The position numbers and the translations under genes are program-made. Source: Trochalopteron elliotii (lineage: Eukaryota; Chordata; Aves; Passeriformes; Leiothrichidae). Taken from it: 64,000 nt of DNA. Positions 38,901 to 52,000 of the stretch are shown one piece after another. How positions within the stretch are numbered: position 1 is the stretch's first letter; each line of letters opens with the position of its first letter. The notes below the pieces were generated by a model, which ran no database searches, had not been told where the DNA came from, and saw only the letters and a list, made by a program, of their open reading frames with translations. The stretch is from positions 1,484,774 through 1,548,773 of the forward strand of contig JANPWX010000360.1 in the NCBI GenBank assembly GCA_024734555.1, read 5' to 3'.

Positions 38901-40699
38901 TTATGACTTATTCATTCTTTCATTGCTATTAAAATTACTGCATTTGAGGTTTTTAAAGTCATTGAAATAAAAAAGTCTGATTTATGTTAGGAGAATTTAG
39001 CTTGCCCTTTGGTCTCTCCATTTTTAAATGATATAATTAGACTTTTTAAAGACCATTCTAAAAGCATTATTAGCATTTTCTATAGCTGAAAGTAAATGCA
39101 TGTTTTGTGGGTATTTTAATTTTAAAAAGAAGAAGAATACTTGGTACAAACAGCAATAGGTTGCTACAAAAGGAAGTATTACATAAAATTTTCTTAAAGG
39201 TTACTCCGTGCATGTATATATATGTGTACAGGCTGAGATGCACACATAAACACATGCCTAAGTGTGATCACACATACGTTTAGTGTATATATGAACAGGG
39301 GTTCCAGATACACAGAAAAATAAGCCTATTTGGGAGATGAAGGCAAGTAGAAGAGCAAGTTCCATAGGACGTATTAACTCCTGACCTTTAACATATTACC
39401 TCACAAATTACAAAGCCATCCATCAGTCTCAAGGGAGAGAAAAAGTGCTTTGATCAAAACAAAGGGACTTGCAGGTGTTTTGAATTAACAGTGAGCAATA
39501 ATCATTAAAAAGCACTGGGATGATTATGGGAGTGTCATGAATGTGTGCACATTTTAGCGTAGAATCAAGTCCTAAGTCTTAGCATACACACTACTTTCAA
39601 ATTATATTTGCATATTAATTATTAATCCCTACAAGCATGCCCAGTGTTTTCAGTAGCAGGAAAATACATTTTATATGTCTGATTTTAAGCTTATTCAAAA
39701 CATTCACAATACACAGACCCACAGCTGAATACTTTCACACAAGACTCTGTGTATCTTGCTGCAAAGGCCAAACAGGTGAACCAAAACACTTTCCTTTCAC
39801 ATTTAAATAACAAGCATTTCCTACATTGTTTTGGCTTAGAAAATAAAATTTCCCACAAGATTAAGAAATTCTGCTTTTAGTTGGGCCTCAAGGGAGCATA
39901 TCTTTGCTTACAAAAATCACGCTTGCAACAGCTTCCCTAACTGAAAGCTCTTTTTATGTGTGTGCCTTGTATGTTTATTCAGTAGACAGTCTGGATTGCT
40001 CATTTTGCTGCTCAGAATGCAGTGTGCTTTTCTATTAAAACATATTATTAAAACTAAATCAGAAAGAAGCTTATTTAGTAGTCATTTCATGCACATGACT
40101 GATGGGAATACATAAATTATCAGACTAATATCTGATTAAAACTTGATTAACATGCTAATAAATTATGCTAGAAATGTTGGGGGTTTTTTAATTTCTCCAC
40201 TTTTACTTAAACTTCCTAATTGACACTTCAATTATTTTGTTCTCTGAATTTTTTCCTTCCTTATGAATAACAGTTGAGATAAATTATTTCTTTGCCTGAA
40301 CTTGATATGAAAAATGATCAATTATGATTATTAAAGCTCTCTGTAAAGTATTCTGTTAATTACTATTAAAAAAGTCACCTAATTTTTGTTTGTTAAGTGG
40401 AGACCATTATATTTATTGCTGACAAACACTGTAAGATGCTCTGGAAGTCTGACTCCATAGCCAGGGCATGACATGTAGACAGCTCAGAGGACTGCCAGCT
40501 AGAATGTCCTCATGCTTTGTGCAGGGTGACACCAACTTTGGTCCATCAGCCTCACTGCTTAGGGAGATTATAGAGCAGTCTGTATCAGCTTCACGTGCTG
40601 CTACTCCCTTGTACAGAAAAATACACCCATGAATCTTGTAATGCAGACTCCTGCCCACTAGAGACTGATCTCAGCCCAATAAAGCATGTAACTCAGGAC
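34771..40699. other. Unassigned AT-rich DNA with one microsatellite
   Basis: No gene or mobile element recognised apart from the (CA)n tract at 35886-35923. The region 37080-37400 is moderately GC-richer and 38000-40400 is rich in TAAT/ATTA words; neither could be assigned. A degenerate TG/TA-rich stretch lies at about 39210-39295. Confidence 0.55.
35886..35923. repeat. (AC)19 microsatellite
   Basis: Nineteen uninterrupted AC units. Uninterrupted dinucleotide arrays of this length are usually length-variable between individuals. Confidence 0.98.
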
Positions 40700-40771
40700 C
40701 CTCACAGTTTAGACTTGAACTATGGTCAGAAAGGTGAGAGGCCACGGCTTCATCCACTAAGCCATTTACCC
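40700..40771 (-). repeat. tRNA-like sequence: tRNA pseudogene or SINE head
   Basis: Read on the minus strand the segment starts GGGTAAATGGCTTAGTGGAT. TGGCTTAGTGG fits the pol III A box, and the D arm can fold as GGCT / AGCC with a 10-nt loop. AGTTCAAGTCT, about 33 nt further on, fits the B box and T loop. The 5' acceptor GGGTAAA finds no complementary partner at the other end, and the T stem is only partly paired, so it is not a working tRNA. About 290 bp downstream on the minus strand (40410-40700) could be the body of an old tRNA-derived SINE, but I do not recognise its family. Confidence 0.5.
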
Positions 40772-43700
40772 TTTTCCTTTGTAAGGAAGATTGATTTTTA
40801 AAAAGCTATTAACCTTCAGCAATTTATCTCATCAGATCATCTTCATTTTTTTCTGCCTATAATAAGGCTGTATTATATAGTTTAATTCTTCACTTCATTC
40901 AGATAGACTATCTAAAAAGAAATAGCTAAAGGAAAAAAAAACAGAAAAGAGAGAGAGAAAAACTATTAAAACTTTGCAATAAAAATGTTACCAGGAAAAC
41001 AAAAGAAACTTAGAATGCTATCACGTGTCTTGGAAACACAACAACGATGGATGTAAGTGTGTATACAGAGACTCCACTTGGACAAAAACTTTCAGTGTTT
41101 CTCAGTCTTTCATAATGAAAGGATGATGTGCTGTGCTTACCTAAGCTATTCACAAGACAAAAGGAGAGTCGTCTTCTCGTTTCTCGAGCTGACTCACAGT
41201 AGCATCAAGAGAATCCATGTTCTTTCATTTGTACATTGTCAAATAGAGATGCTCTCTCAGCAAAATAGAGCAGGTCCTAGGAAATTTGGTATTGAAATTT
41301 AATGTTCTGCTGGTATTTAGAGAAATGCCTCAATGAAGTACACAGAACAGTGGACTATTTTGGCAACAGTGTATATAGCACTGATTTTCAATGCAATAAA
41401 GTAAGTAGGGGTTGCTTGCTAGGAACTAAATTATTTCTGGTTTAATTGATTTGGGGAAGGAAAAAAAACAACATATTTTGTGAATAATGTGTTTGCATTA
41501 ATGACTCTAATACATCTGGCTGAACTTTGTGGCAGGTATCAATTTAAATTTTGCTTGAATATGTAATGACAAAAGCAGTTCTAAGCAGTTCAGGTAGAAT
41601 TGGATAGTGAGTTTTCTCATATTAAAGGTTCAAAATTATTCAGAAACTTAAGTCCCACTGACTTGCACTGAGAGTTTGATTTTTAAGACTTAGGTTCACC
41701 CATAGAAATGTGCCTTTCTTTCTTGTGTGCATTTATAAAATGCAGAGCATGAACAAAATCATTAAAATAATAATAAAAAAAACCCCCACCTCTCTGTTTT
41801 CTTCAACTGGCTTTGGATCAGAACAAACATTTTAACTCATTTTTTAAGCAGCTCTGAATTACTTCAATGTCTGTTTTGCTAGTCCACTGACCACAAGATA
41901 AACCCAGAAATGAGCTAAACCAAGCAGGTCATATCTCCTGGTTGTGTTTTCTTCTTTGCAAACACATTCTTAAGTTCATGCATCTGAAAACATCTGCTAT
42001 TTTTTTTTTCTGGTACTTGGATATTTAGTTAGTAAATATAAGTGCTTACAGCTCTTCACTATTTGACCAAACCAAGTACAGCAGAAGTCTGTTTTCATTT
42101 TGCCTGTGCTTACTTAACACTCTTAAAATCTCTTTTATTTTGAGATCATGTGAGTAAGCTGGCATTTGGGCAGATGAATAAAATTTGAAAAGTGTAATAC
42201 TAGATGTTGCTATAAGAACCCTACTAAGATACTCAGAGGATCAACAAACTACTCTAGCTCCCTAGCAAGTGATTCTTTGTCAACAGAAGATAGGATATAG
42301 TTAAGCAAACTCTGGAAGCAAAACACAGGGAAAATGTCTCCTGCAAAATAATTCAACTTCTTTTCCTTTACAAATGAAACCAGTGATAAAGTAACTCTTC
42401 AGGAACTGGTTATAAATCCTCTTCATACATATTAAACAGTATACAGTGAATAGGATTAGTAATATCTTTTGTCTAATTTGTCAGTCCAGTTCTTAGTTCC
42501 CCACAGTGCTTCAGTCAAATACAAAGACAGTCTCAGTTACTTTTCCATAGATTAAGTAGCTCTTGAATTGATATTTGGTGTATGGGTTGGGACTTTGACT
42601 GGTAAACACTGTGACTGATGCTGAAGGCCAAAAAAAGGCAGCAATGAGGAATTAAACCAATAGACTTTTTGTTGACTTGAAGAGCAAATCCTCTCTCCCC
42701 ATTTGGCTGTAAAAGACGAGTCATTCTCTTAACAGAAAAGAAACCTTAAAGTATTATTGTAACAATCAGTGATTGTTTTAATTTCTTCTTTCTTCTCATT
42801 GGCCTAATTTATTTTGTTGTGTAAAGCTGAATTTTGTCATTTCACAACAGGAAGTTGCAAAGGGTTGTGGTCAGCCTAGCTATACCTGCTCATGCTGCTT
42901 CTGAGCCCTTCTCAAATGTCAGCTCCTAAGTAATGAAATGTGGAATTAGCTGACAGAAGTTTTATCAGAAGCATCTTCTCCCATGCAGCTGGAGAAGGCT
43001 GCCACAATGATGGTGCTGCCCACTAGACCACCTAGTTCACATGGGATCAGGAATTTCAGGTGTATTTTTCAGAACCTGCAGAGAACTTGTGTTCAGCTGC
43101 AGTGACACAGGCATACAGAGAGGTGTGTGAACTAGAACAAAGTCCACCACCAGACTGGGTGGAGTTGCAGAACAATTCAGAACCCATATGGATATTCCTG
43201 CCTGGATCTCTGCAACTACAAGCTCCTCCTCTCTGTCATTACTCTATTGATGAGCCACTGTGTAAACAGATAGATTTATTTGCCTTACACTGATGATAAT
43301 AGAGATGCATGAATAACCAACAGAATAATGTGAAACTTATTTGAGGAAAGAAACTTATTGGATTGTAACATAATTCTAAAGTCATTGCTCCAGACATATT
43401 TGTAACAATTATTTTTTCCCAATCCCATTTTGGATAACTTCTTTTGTCTTAGCATGAGAATACATCTCCAAAAAGAAGGAAAGATGAAAAATGTGAACAC
43501 TATTTTGATGCTTCATAGTTTTTTACTACCAAGCCATTCAAGGTGTGTTCACTGACCTGCTCTCAGTAGTACTTACTTCAGTTAGCTCATTCCATCTGGT
43601 AACTGTTAAAAGTGGTTGCAGTTGATTCATTTCACTATTTTTAGCATAGCCTAATATTCACATTCACACTGGGATAGTCAAGAACTCACATTCATTGTTA

Positions 43701-46700
43701 GCAAGTGATTATTGGACTCTTGGTGGGAGCTTGTAAACAGGAATTTACATGTACATCTTGTTTTAAAGGTCATAAAATTTGGAAAGCTGTAGCAGAAACA
43801 AAAAGAGAAAAGAAGATGAAAACAACCCACTCAGCTTTTCTAATTTATTTCTTAATTTAACAAGTTTAGCCTCACTCAGCGGCCAGCAAAGGCAGCTAAA
43901 TGCTGCTGCCACTCACTAAAAACATTCCAAAGAATGGTACACATGGGTGGTGTGGCAGTACAAACAATGCTAACTCTGAACAAAATAAATAAGCCAAACT
44001 CTCATCAGGTGTTTGAAAAAAAGACTGTGTGTTATATGGGTGGTTTTGGACAGTGAATTTTTCCTGAGTATTTTAATGAGTCAAATCTGGTGCAAAACAC
44101 TGTAAAGAGTTAACAGCCAAATGTCAGTTACCTAAACCCTTACGCACATGAATTTTACCTGGTTTATCTGTGGAAATCCTGATTGCACTGAGCAAATCCT
44201 TATTTTTATGCAAAAAAACCCAAGTATTTGGTAGCATGCTTGTAGAATTATGTATGTCTCAATGTTCTACTCAAAAAAAAAAAACAAGGATAAAGGAAGA
44301 GAAACAAGTAACATGTTGAAGTCATATGCAGCAGGTGAACTTCCAAAGATCAACAAAAATTTCTCACAGAAGATATCAAGGAAAAGGTAGCACTAAAACT
44401 ACTTAACCTGCAGCAATATTGTCAGGAATGTCACCCATAAAAGCTGATTAGGCTGTGGCAATCAAGTTTGTCTTTACGTGCATGTTCTGCTACCAACAAT
44501 GTCTATTTACTTTAACTGTGGAGAGGCGGACACCCTCCCTCATGACAGGGCTGTAATACTTCTCTTGATTTAACATGCCTGAAGAAAAATCTTTAGGCTA
44601 ACACTAACTTTAGGTACGTTTAGAGCAACTAAAACTCACGGACTATAAATAAGTAGGAAAAAGGCCTAGTTGCAATTGTATCCATTACAAGCCAAAACAA
44701 AACAAGCACAAAGCTTAAACACCCCACAATTAATAGCAACACCATTCTTAAGAGCAGAACTCTAAGAGCCAAAGCGTGGACAGAAAACCTTCAGGGTACT
44801 TCCACAAGAGACAAAAAATAACCTTGTTGCCCAGTAGGTACTTAATGATGATCCTGCTATCCCTGCACTACTCCAAGGGCAGACCTGTGCTGAAGGGCCT
44901 GTATTTCTTTGAGTTCTGGAGCTGACAAGGTCTGCAGGAGCTTAGGGGTCTCTGGATAATGTCTGAGTAGAGCACTGGTTCTTTGGATGACTGCGAACAA
45001 ATTAGACTTGAAGTGTACATGTGAGCAGGGAAAATGAATAGAAGACAAGATGAAGTCAGATGTCCAAGCTGAAAAATAGAGGGCGAGACAAAAAAGGGAA
45101 ATGTGAACCTAAGAAGAGGAGAGAGAAGGAAGAGAACAAAGGTGACCTCAATAGTATGTTCATATGTCACCTTTGTTTCATAAAGGAAAAAAATGTATCA
45201 CACAGGGCAGGATTCTCCCTGTTTCTGTCCTGATTCCACTGCTGGATCCACATATAACTTTGTCATCTGTGGTTGCCCTTCCTCTCTCTTTCCTTCTCTT
45301 CCTCCTCTTTTTTGATTGCAAGCCTTTGGAACCAGGATCTGGATATTGAAAGTGACTTGCAGAATACTTGGAACCCCACCATGATGTGCCTATGAGAGAT
45401 CAGGACTAAAATAAAATATAAAATAAATAAAACCCACAATGCTCATCTATTTTGATAAAAATCTTCTGAATCAACCATAAGCAACATTTTACTGTATCCA
45501 GCAAGTGATGGGTTAACTCAACAAATTTAGTTAATTAACATACCAATTTCAAATTTCATGTACTTGATAATGTAAATGAATAAAGTTCTCTTATCACCAG
45601 GATATATTTAATGCTAGAAGTCCATACTTCATGGGGAAGTTAAAGTAGAAGTTTAAAGCCATTTATCACAATCAAAAAAATCTTCTGTGCTGCACAGTTT
45701 TGTGATGATTTGTTGCAGAAATAGCCCAGAGTGTGCAACAACCCTTAAAATGTGTCACATAGTGCCCATGGGGCTGGCATTGCACACCAAGGACAGAACA
45801 TCACAGAAGGAAAGCAGAAGTGGGTTGAGACCACTGGTAAACAAGCCAGTGGTCACATTGTAGGGAAAAAAATGCACAGGTTTCTGTGTACATTCTGGTC
45901 CCACCTCAAATGTGTAAATGCTATGGATGCATTAATTTGTCTCTGCATACATAATAAGGGAGTCATTATCATTCTCTCTTGTGGAAGAATGAATCAGTTT
46001 AACAGCACAGAGGTGAATCCAGTACAGAATACCTGCAAAAAACCCTATCCTCACACTCCTGCTTTTTCACAAATTAATTCACACTCTGTCCCGGTATATG
46101 AACAAATATGAAAAGCTGCTGAAGTCTAAACCAGGTTACAATACAGAAGCTTTGGAAAAGGAACAAAATATGTTTTTTGTCCACAGTGAACTTGGATCCT
46201 TTCCCCTGAAACTTTATTGTGCTTTGGTATTTTATTTGGATAACAATAACCTTAGCATATTTTGTATGAGTTCATAACCTGAAGGTTAATTGCCATTCAA
46301 CAGAAATGGGAACAGTGTTGTTCAGAGAGTTCTATAACTCTCTATATAGCAATAACCTGAAGAGTCACTACATAAAAATGGTATTGCAAATGCAAATGGT
46401 GTTGACTCCCTACAATCTGCAGGATAATTCTTAACCTACTTTCAAAGATATATTTTATGGAGGAAACATGGTTTATATTAATAGAAACTGGATTTAAAAT
46501 TTGAAGATAATTTGAAGACTTTTATTATTTTTCATCGCCCATAAGTGCATTTAGATATATTCATTATGCTTGGAGGATTCAAGCACTCCATCATGAAGTT
46601 AATTTGAATTTTCAAAAAAGTAACAACAGAAATTAATTTCATTGCAGAGAAACAGCATAAAATGTTAAGACCAGAGGTTTAAATAAAACCTGAAACAAAT

Positions 46701-46739
46701 TTAAAATATAATACTAAAATAATACAATTAAATTTTCAG
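40772..46739. other. Unassigned AT-rich DNA
   Basis: No gene supported. Frames such as 45752-46111 (119 codons, +) and 44868-45170 (100 codons, minus) show no motif, signal peptide or domain I recognise and sit in ordinary AT-rich DNA. Short A-rich runs (41768-41785, 44273-44284) are the only simple repeats of note. Confidence 0.55.
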
Positions 46740-47130
46740 TATTTTTTGAGTAATTTTCTTCATCAACTTCCTAATGACCAAGTAATTTCCTAAACTAAAC
46801 CTCCCTGAGGATGCTGCCTAGTGTTGCACCACCTGTCCCTACTAAGAGGCATCTGATACTGTGATGTTTGTAACTCCCCTTCAAGTGGTTGTAGAGTGCT
46901 TCCTAGACAGTCCTTCTTCACCAACAGGCACAGCTCTCTCTCCCACTCCTGAGAGAACACATTCACCAGGCCCTGACCATCTTGGGGATCCCTTCCTGGG
47001 CTCACCACAGTGACTCAGCCCAGAGAGACTGTGGAGGTTATCCAGATTCACCAGGCAATGACATAGTTTACCCAATTCAATGCTGCCCTCAGCCCTGTTT
47101 TGAGTGACAGTTTTAACCAAATTACTTCTC
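46740..47130 (-). mobile_element. Probable old CR1 LINE 3' fragment
   Basis: On the minus strand the segment CTCTACAACCACTTGAAGG (about 46880-46900), followed after some 110 bp by AGGGAGGTTTAGTTTAGGAA (about 46785-46805), resembles the CR1 3' coding region, whose usual forms are 'ctctacaactacctgaaagg' and 'gggaggtttagattggatattagg'. The spacing and order fit. The flanking part up to 47130 is too diverged to place surely. Confidence 0.5.
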
Positions 47131-48459
47131 CACAACTCTTCAATGACTATATGGCTCACAACACATCCAATAATTTTTCATTGCAAGTGTTTTCCTTACT
47201 TTTTAGACAAATCAAACCAATTATGTAGTTGTTAGTAAGAAAACCAGATGTCCACTGTGTGTATACATCACATAAACATTTGGGTACAGGGTATCAAATA
47301 TTTTTGGCTTTACTTAAGTAAAAAGTGTGTTGGAAAGGAATTGCAAGGTGGTTTAGTTGACACTTCAGTATTACCAAAGTTCTGAAACTTTTGTATCTTT
47401 CTAACAGCAATTAATATATTTATTAGTGGAAAGGTAAGGATGTGTCATGCATTTCTTCAAAACACTGATTTTAAACTAATATGAAGTTTTCAGAGAATTG
47501 AACCAAATATTTTCACTGTTTTGAAGAGCATGAAAAAATACATTTCTCTCATACTAGTTTAAGCAACTGCACCTTGTGTTATGCAAACCCAGGTAATTAT
47601 ATTTCATGGGTTTTCCTTACTGAGAGACAAAAAGACAAATCATCCCCCTAAGTTCTCATTGGCAAAACTTTGATCATGAAAATGCCATTCGAAGTGCATG
47701 AAAAGGAAACAATGCTTACTAAAATTTTCAGTAACTTGATGAATATTAAATGCCAATATGCAGGTAAATTCTTCTAAAAGATGCTTATACTTGGCTAACA
47801 AACCATATTCTCCTGGAAGTAACATTCATGTATCTATGACTACAGATAGACTGGCCATGCCAGTATATATGTTGCAAATATTGCAGTAGGAGATATTACC
47901 TTATTAGAAATAACTATTTGTAGAAGTGCAAAACTAAAATGGAAATCTCTTTTAAGATAAAATCCTAAAGAATTTTACTTGAACTTCATAAAGAATTTTA
48001 ATTTCTATATAAAATGTTTACAGATTTACAATAAAATAGTAATGTGAGTAAAACTTCATTGTGGTTTAGTAATATTTATTCTGTATTCTTTTAAGTAGAT
48101 AAATAAAGAGTTGGTTATAAGCCAAAGATCCAACTACAAAAGTGGAGAGAGTATCAGAAAAGTTTACATATCTGAGTCAATAAAACACATTTGAAAAATT
48201 GCACAGGTGTAAAAGAACAAATCTGTTTACAGACCATTCTCTTATAGAGCAATAATGATTTCTCTTTTTAAAAACATCACACTCTAGTTTTTCATGTGCA
48301 GCATTAATGAAGAGTCTTTATACAAATCCAAAAAAGAAGATTCTGATTTGAGAAGTCAAGATATAGTTGCCCTGCAGCTAAATATTCACAAGGTAGAGTG
48401 TGAGGAAAATACTGCTTCATAGGCAAAACTTTGTGAGTTCACTGTTATTTTGTCCTTAT
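47131..48459. other. Unassigned AT-rich DNA
   Basis: Nothing recognised: short frames, no tandem arrays and no transposon motifs. Confidence 0.6.
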
Positions 48460-48690
48460 AAGCCTTGTGAGGAACAGCTGAGGTCGGTTGGTCTGTTCAG
48501 CCTGAAGAAGAGGGGACTGAGGGGAGACCCCATTGCAGTTGCAGCTTCCTCATGAGGAGAAGAGCAGGGGCAGGTACCAATCTCTTCAGTCTCCTGACCT
48601 GTAGCAAGACTTGAGGAAATGGCAGGAAGCTGAGTCAGGGATGGTTTAGGTTAGATGTTGGGAAAAAGTTTTTTAAATTTGTTTAATTTG
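48460..48690 (+). mobile_element. CR1 LINE 3' fragment
   Basis: The + strand translates near 48470-48540 to EEQLRSVGLFSLKKRGLRGD, matching the CR1 C-terminal pattern yEERLRELGLFSLEKRRLRGD. It continues with a degenerate match to 'gaggaaatggcctcaagttg' and to 'gtttaggttagatgttgggaaaaa' at 48610-48670. The copy is short, 5'-truncated and lacks the terminal 8-bp repeats of CR1. It is a dead fragment. Confidence 0.85.
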
Positions 48691-49036
48691 GAATAAAAAT
48701 ATTACCAAAATGTTGTTGAATACTTATTCAGTCCACAGGCAAAAGATGGTATCTGTGTGAATAGTGACAATTTTAAACAAATACAATACTAAACTATTTA
48801 GTATTTCACAACACTAACCTATTTGAGAAAATACCCTAATAAAATAGCAATAGTAAAAAATTCAAGATGCATTATTGGTTAGGTTGCACTTCATAATTTG
48901 GAGAGATGTTGTGTATCTAATTTCTTTTATCTCTTTTCTAGTGCGCAAAGATACACACGAATATCTTGCTTCAAACACTGCACTTCTTTTTGCTTGATAT
49001 ATATGCAAAGCTCAAGGATTATCCAATAAAGAACTT

Positions 49037-49076
49037 CCTTGATGGCCTTTATCAAGGGTAATAAAGGTCATGAAGG
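49037..49076. repeat. 16-bp imperfect inverted repeat (hairpin)
   Basis: The arms CCTTGATGGCCTTTAT (49037-49052) and ATAAAGGTCATGAAGG (49061-49076) pair over 16 positions with 14 Watson-Crick pairs, one G-T and one G-G mismatch, around the loop CAAGGGTA. The stem is too short for a typical microRNA precursor. It may be a MITE-like relic or chance. Confidence 0.85.
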
Positions 49077-52000
49077 CTGTCCTTTACACAGACGGCATCT
49101 GAATATTTTTTAGAATATTAAGACACATATCAGTATGAGCTATCATTCAACCTTGAGGTGCAGTTAAAATAGAAAAATGATGAGCAGTACTTGGTAGCTA
49201 CTTATTTTACTAAACTGATCTGTTTAAAACAGAGCATGAGATTCAGGGCAACAGAGAGTTGTGTGGCAAGGTGGTATCTCCTGAACTCCAGTGGAAGGTA
49301 AGTCAGAGTAAACACAAGTTTTAATTTCCCATAGTGCAGAGATTATGTCCTTAGAGACTCGGGTTCTCTTCTACAGAAAATAGAGGAATTTCATCTTTCA
49401 AGCCTAGCAACCAGTAATTTCTCCTTAACAAGTCACTGCTTACATAGATGCAAAGGTTTTGTACATAATATTGGTGTGTGTATCACTTGTAAACTCACAA
49501 AAATACACTGAAAAAACATACCAAATTATAAAAATCCCACTTGGCCCGGTAAAAATCTCAAGTCTGTGCAAGTGACACCATTGTTCAACTCTGGAGAGGT
49601 TATAACAGGAATGCCCAGAAGTGTCACATGATTAAATCAAGCTTGTGACTGCACAGCTGGGAATCTTTTACCTTTACCCCCTTTTGATTAGGCGTATATC
49701 TTTTTACTCATAACACATGATTGTGTTGCCCCCAAATATCTAGTGCTGCATATAGACCAGACTGGTTCTGAACAGAAGAGAGCCCAGTTTCCTGCTCTGT
49801 GCAGCCCAAAAATGTCTTCAGAACTCAGATGATCTCAAGATTCTGAAATTTACTTTTAACAAGTCATCATTGGAAAACAGTGCAATTTTACCAGATATCT
49901 TAGAACAATACTCAGAATATTTCATCGTCCTCATGCTCCAAGTTACATTATGTACTACCCTGACCATAACTTTAAGATTAAAATTCAACAAAATAGGAAT
50001 TGCACAATGATACCAAAGCAACCCTGTTTTTCTAGCATATCAGCAGGTAAAAATCACACAGAAAAGGGTTTTCTCTTCCACTCTCTTATCAGCAAGGATT
50101 TATGTGGCAGGTAACAGCTTGAGCACCTTCCCTGTCAGCAGCGAAGAGACCAGGACCTTTATGCCACACAACTAAATCATGCAAACCTTTGTTCTGATCA
50201 GGAAGTATTGCAATTAGCCCTTATCTAAAGACATGACAGTGAATGGTGCTTGTATTGCTGAAATGATGACTCATTTTACTTTGCACCTTGCCTTCATTGC
50301 AAACCTTTCAGCATCCTATCCTATGACTGTGTTCTTCTCGTGGACATGAAGCAGGTATTTATTTACTTTATAATTTGTTTTGCAGTCAAATTTTCATTCA
50401 GTCGATGGTACTGGTTGTGTCCTCTTGGCCTTGAAACACTTAATATGAATACATCTATTTCTCTGTAACTTTATCTCCTTCGAAGGAGTGTTGTAAAGAA
50501 TAATTACAATTTTTAAAGTACCTTACAAATGTGAACATAGAAAGAAAACAATCAAGTGAATGAGACATGGGAGTGGAGACTCACCAAGAATGAAGCTACT
50601 GAGCCATCTGCACAGCTACAAACCTCACCTTAAAGAGAAAACAGAATTATTTACAAAAGGATAAAAGAGATAATTAGCAGATTAAATATGATTTAATTCA
50701 ACAGATGTATTTAATAGATGCATACACAAATTAAAGAATATACACATATTGACAAATTGGTGCATGTAATTACCAGAGGCAAAGCTTCTGAGCTCCTGCT
50801 TCTTACCAAGTGTCAGTTTTGGCTCCAAAACACTCAAGCAGCGTATTTGCAGCACGAGGAAATGTTTACTTTCACTAGACATTCTGAATTGGTTATTTCG
50901 TATTTTCCTTGACTCTTTTCCTTCCTGCAACTCTTTAGCTAATAAAGGCTTCAATAGCTCTCATCATTGATCCATACACCCACATTTCCAAGCAATATAT
51001 TTTCTCCAACAGCAGAGAAAGACTATTCCTGATCCAAGGACAAGCACAGCAGGCCTAGAAGCTGTGAAGATATTTTCCACTTACAATGTCCAGAACTTGC
51101 ACAAAGAAGGAATTTGCATACCAAAGAAGACTCTTTTCATTATCTTTTCTATAAATTTCTCTATATCTGCAAAATAGCTGAACTTCCCCACTCACCTCTT
51201 TAAATGAACCGTTGCATTAACCAATCTTTATAATATATTTTCCCAGGTTTTTTAGTGACTGTTTACTGAGCATGTCTCATTTTAGCAGAACCTTTGGCTG
51301 TTTCTGCTCTAGGCTTAAGAACCTCAAAGAAACAAGGATGCAAACAGGACTGACAGGTATGTGACTAAGTCATGGTCCCCCAAAGCCTGGCACAGCTAAT
51401 GGAAAAGTATAATAGAAGTTATTGTTGAAGGATCCTAAAAATCAGAACCTGGATGCCAGTTTCACATCTGCATATTTAGGTGGTCTTGAATCATAATGAT
51501 TTTATTCATGAAAGCCCAGCTCAGATTCAGAAATCAATGCTTCTCTCTGACTGAACTCCCAAAAGGATTTTATTCCATAAGTTTTCTTACAGTTTGACTT
51601 AGCCTGGCTTGCTTTTACACATCTGATTCTCTTAATATATGCACAGGAAAGAGGGAGTAATTCCTCATTTTTAAGATCTTGGTGGCTGGAGGCTGGGAAG
51701 TACAAGACCTAGATTTCATTCCCTCTCCTCATGGAAAATGGGATGAGTGTTTTTCCCTTGGAAGAGACAGGGATTCTGATCATTCTCATGTTTTTGACAT
51801 GAAATACTAATTAGATGAAATACATATACTGATTTCAAATTAGTTAAAGTATGGGAACTTCCTCAAATAAAATGGCAGAATGTTTTCTTAAATTCTCTCT
51901 AATTTTTCATTTCTGGTTTCAAGATGGCATTTCTGTTCAGACGTACAAACTACCTGCCTGTTCCTAATAACCTTAGGCTGGATTGGATAAATGCCTATGA

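Noticed and set aside
43000..43045. A-box-like string on the minus strand (TGGTCTAGTGG)
   Set aside because: No B box at a proper distance and no foldable tRNA arms.
44868..45170. 100-codon minus-strand frame starting with a hydrophobic stretch
   Set aside because: The hydrophobic run comes from a T/C-rich stretch; no family match or supporting context.
45752..46111. 119-codon + strand frame
   Set aside because: No domain, signal or membrane pattern and mixed composition; its length is within what chance gives in 64 kb. Kept only as a remark.
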